A stretch of 64,000 nt of DNA, from positions 2,183,501 through 2,247,500 of the forward strand of contig NZ_CP107048.1 of assembly GCF_025736935.1 (NCBI RefSeq). The letters run 5' to 3'. The position numbers and the translations under genes are program-made. Numbering within the stretch: the first letter of the stretch is position 1; the number at the start of each line of letters is the position of its first letter. The notes below the pieces were generated by a model, which did not search any database, had not been told where the DNA came from, and was given only the letters and a program-made list of their open reading frames with translations. Below, piece by piece: positions 63,346-64,000 of the stretch. Source of the DNA: Qipengyuania sp. SS22. GTDB taxonomy: Bacteria; Pseudomonadota; Alphaproteobacteria; Sphingomonadales; Sphingomonadaceae.

Positions 63346-64000
63346 ATGTTTATTCATTCACGGTTTGTTATCGTTGATGACAAGGAGACGCATCTAGACG
63401 GGATCAAAAAGTCGCTCGATTTTCTGCGTCTGGACTGCCACTCGAAGCTGTATTCTGATGAGACTGTGGCTGACTGGCAAAAACTGCCCGGTATGCGCAT
63501 ACTGTTTCTCGACCAGAACCTCATAACCGGGGCTACATTCGGCGGCGAAACAAAAGTAGCTTTTGCGGCCCTCGCTGACGTGGTCTTCAAACTTGTTTGT
63601 CCCGAGAGCGGTCCTTATGGCCTGATACTATGGGCCGAGCAACCCGATCTCGAGGCGCTGAAAGACAGCTTTTTCGAGAGGTTCACAGGGGAAGATGCCC
63701 AGCTTCTCCCGGTATTTTTCACCTCTCTGAGGAAGGGAGATTATATCAACACCAATACCGGTGAAATTGTAGATGCTCAGAAACTACAAGTCGATATTCA
63801 AGACAGGATATCGCAAAGTCCGCAGCTTAACGCGCTGCTCTCTTGGGAAGCAGACGTTTCCGCCGCGATGGATGCGGTACTGCGGTCCGTTGTTAATCTG
63901 ATTCCGGACGATGACAGGGCTTCTGACAACTTTGGCCCTGAACTCGGAAAAGTCTTTTACCGATTATCTCAAGCAGGCGCAGGAATCGAGCGTGCGACAG
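63346..64000 (+). CDS. Atypical response-receiver protein, 3' end cut by window edge
   Basis: Frame read by hand from ATG 63346, eight bases after AGGGA; 218 residues with no stop before the edge. The N-terminus looks like a receiver: FVIVDDKE with the acidic pair Asp11-Asp12, then RILFLDQNL with Asp56 at the phosphoacceptor place. The later LILWAEQPDLE has Trp where receivers have Thr/Ser, so phosphorylation may be lost or altered. No DNA-binding domain is seen in the part visible. It is coupled to the double-GHKL gene, suggesting partners. Confidence 0.75.
   Translation, partial: MFIHSRFVIVDDKETHLDGIKKSLDFLRLDCHSKLYSDETVADWQKLPGMRILFLDQNLITGATFGGETKVAFAALADVVFKLVCPESGPYGLILWAEQPDLEALKDSFFERFTGEDAQLLPVFFTSLRKGDYINTNTGEIVDAQKLQVDIQDRISQSPQLNALLSWEADVSAAMDAVLRSVVNLIPDDDRASDNFGPELGKVFYRLSQAGAGIERAT

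Larger units (their letters stand above)
60400..64000. mobile_element. Left end of a probable genomic island next to tRNA-Arg
   Basis: From the tRNA 3' end the base composition falls (47% GC in the line starting at 61,201 by hand count), codon use turns A/T-richer, and gene density drops. 60,400-61,186 (787 bases) holds no convincing gene; it contains a 12-base inverted repeat at 60,688-60,760. No integrase is in the window; it may lie at the far end. tRNA 3' ends are usual integration sites, so this boundary is inferred. Confidence 0.55.

Overview
The window is a GC-rich, densely packed bacterial chromosome segment that reads as an alphaproteobacterium, most likely order Sphingomonadales and probably the Erythrobacter / Qipengyuania / Altererythrobacter group. 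The evidence is gene content: hemJ-hemE next to a pyruvate/phosphate dikinase regulator, a DUF2497 (PopZ) gene in a pcm-like/tolC block, UrcA, DUF2093 and DUF1491 proteins, an MmcB nuclease-like protein behind a GTTC-N7-GTTC SOS box, a ThiS-ThiG fusion, and LytS/LytTR pairs. The genus is an inference.

Layout. 1-1,492: hemJ (cut by the left edge) and hemE, leftward. 1,493-1,770: gap with the layout of an alphaproteobacterial chromosome origin. 1,771-6,928: rightward run of dikinase regulator, maf, aroE, coaE, dnaQ, hpf, a hotdog thioesterase and DUF1491. 7,130-14,590: SleB-type hydrolase, xth, erpA, a CBS protein, then a leftward pcm-like/tolC/popZ/ferredoxin-like block, and class I fumarase. 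14,690-23,150: first LytS/LytTR pair, urcA, a DAG-kinase-like protein, a metallophosphoesterase, rplM-rpsI, ctaA and a MerC-like protein. 23,160-29,459: thiSG fusion, acyl-CoA ligase, ggt, pyrD. 29,460-36,820: an orphan terminator that may end a small RNA, an AraC-type regulator, then a complete suf operon (Rrf2 regulator, sufB, a DUF559 nuclease-like gene, sufC, sufD, sufS, sufT, sufA). 36,839-48,895: housekeeping and unknown genes, including purD and xseA whose divergent start codons overlap. 48,996-60,193: second LytS/LytTR pair, a PhnZ-like HD protein, DsbA-like and M48 envelope proteins, an App1-type phosphatase with a lipase-like partner, a long acidic PAS protein, a sterol-desaturase-like protein and mmcB.

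At 60,323-60,399 is a tRNA-Arg(CCG). Immediately after it base composition drops (about 47% GC in one hand-counted line against about 73% in one chromosomal line). There follow nearly 800 bases with no convincing gene, and then two genes unlike their surroundings. The first encodes a 718-residue protein with two separate GHKL ATPase modules, an Hsp90/MORC-like one at the N-terminus and a histidine-kinase-like one at the C-terminus. The second, cut by the right edge, encodes an atypical response-receiver protein. This looks like the start of a tRNA-anchored genomic island. The pair is the best candidate here for an undescribed signalling or defence system, but its function is not established by the sequence.

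How the genes fit together: cofactor supply is prominent (heme and heme A, Fe-S cluster assembly by suf plus two A-type carriers, thiazole, CoA, NAD). So are functions tied to the chromosome origin and cell pole (putative oriC, dnaQ, PopZ) and to DNA repair (xth, xseA, mmcB). No CRISPR array, rRNA operon, insertion sequence or integrase gene was found inside the window.
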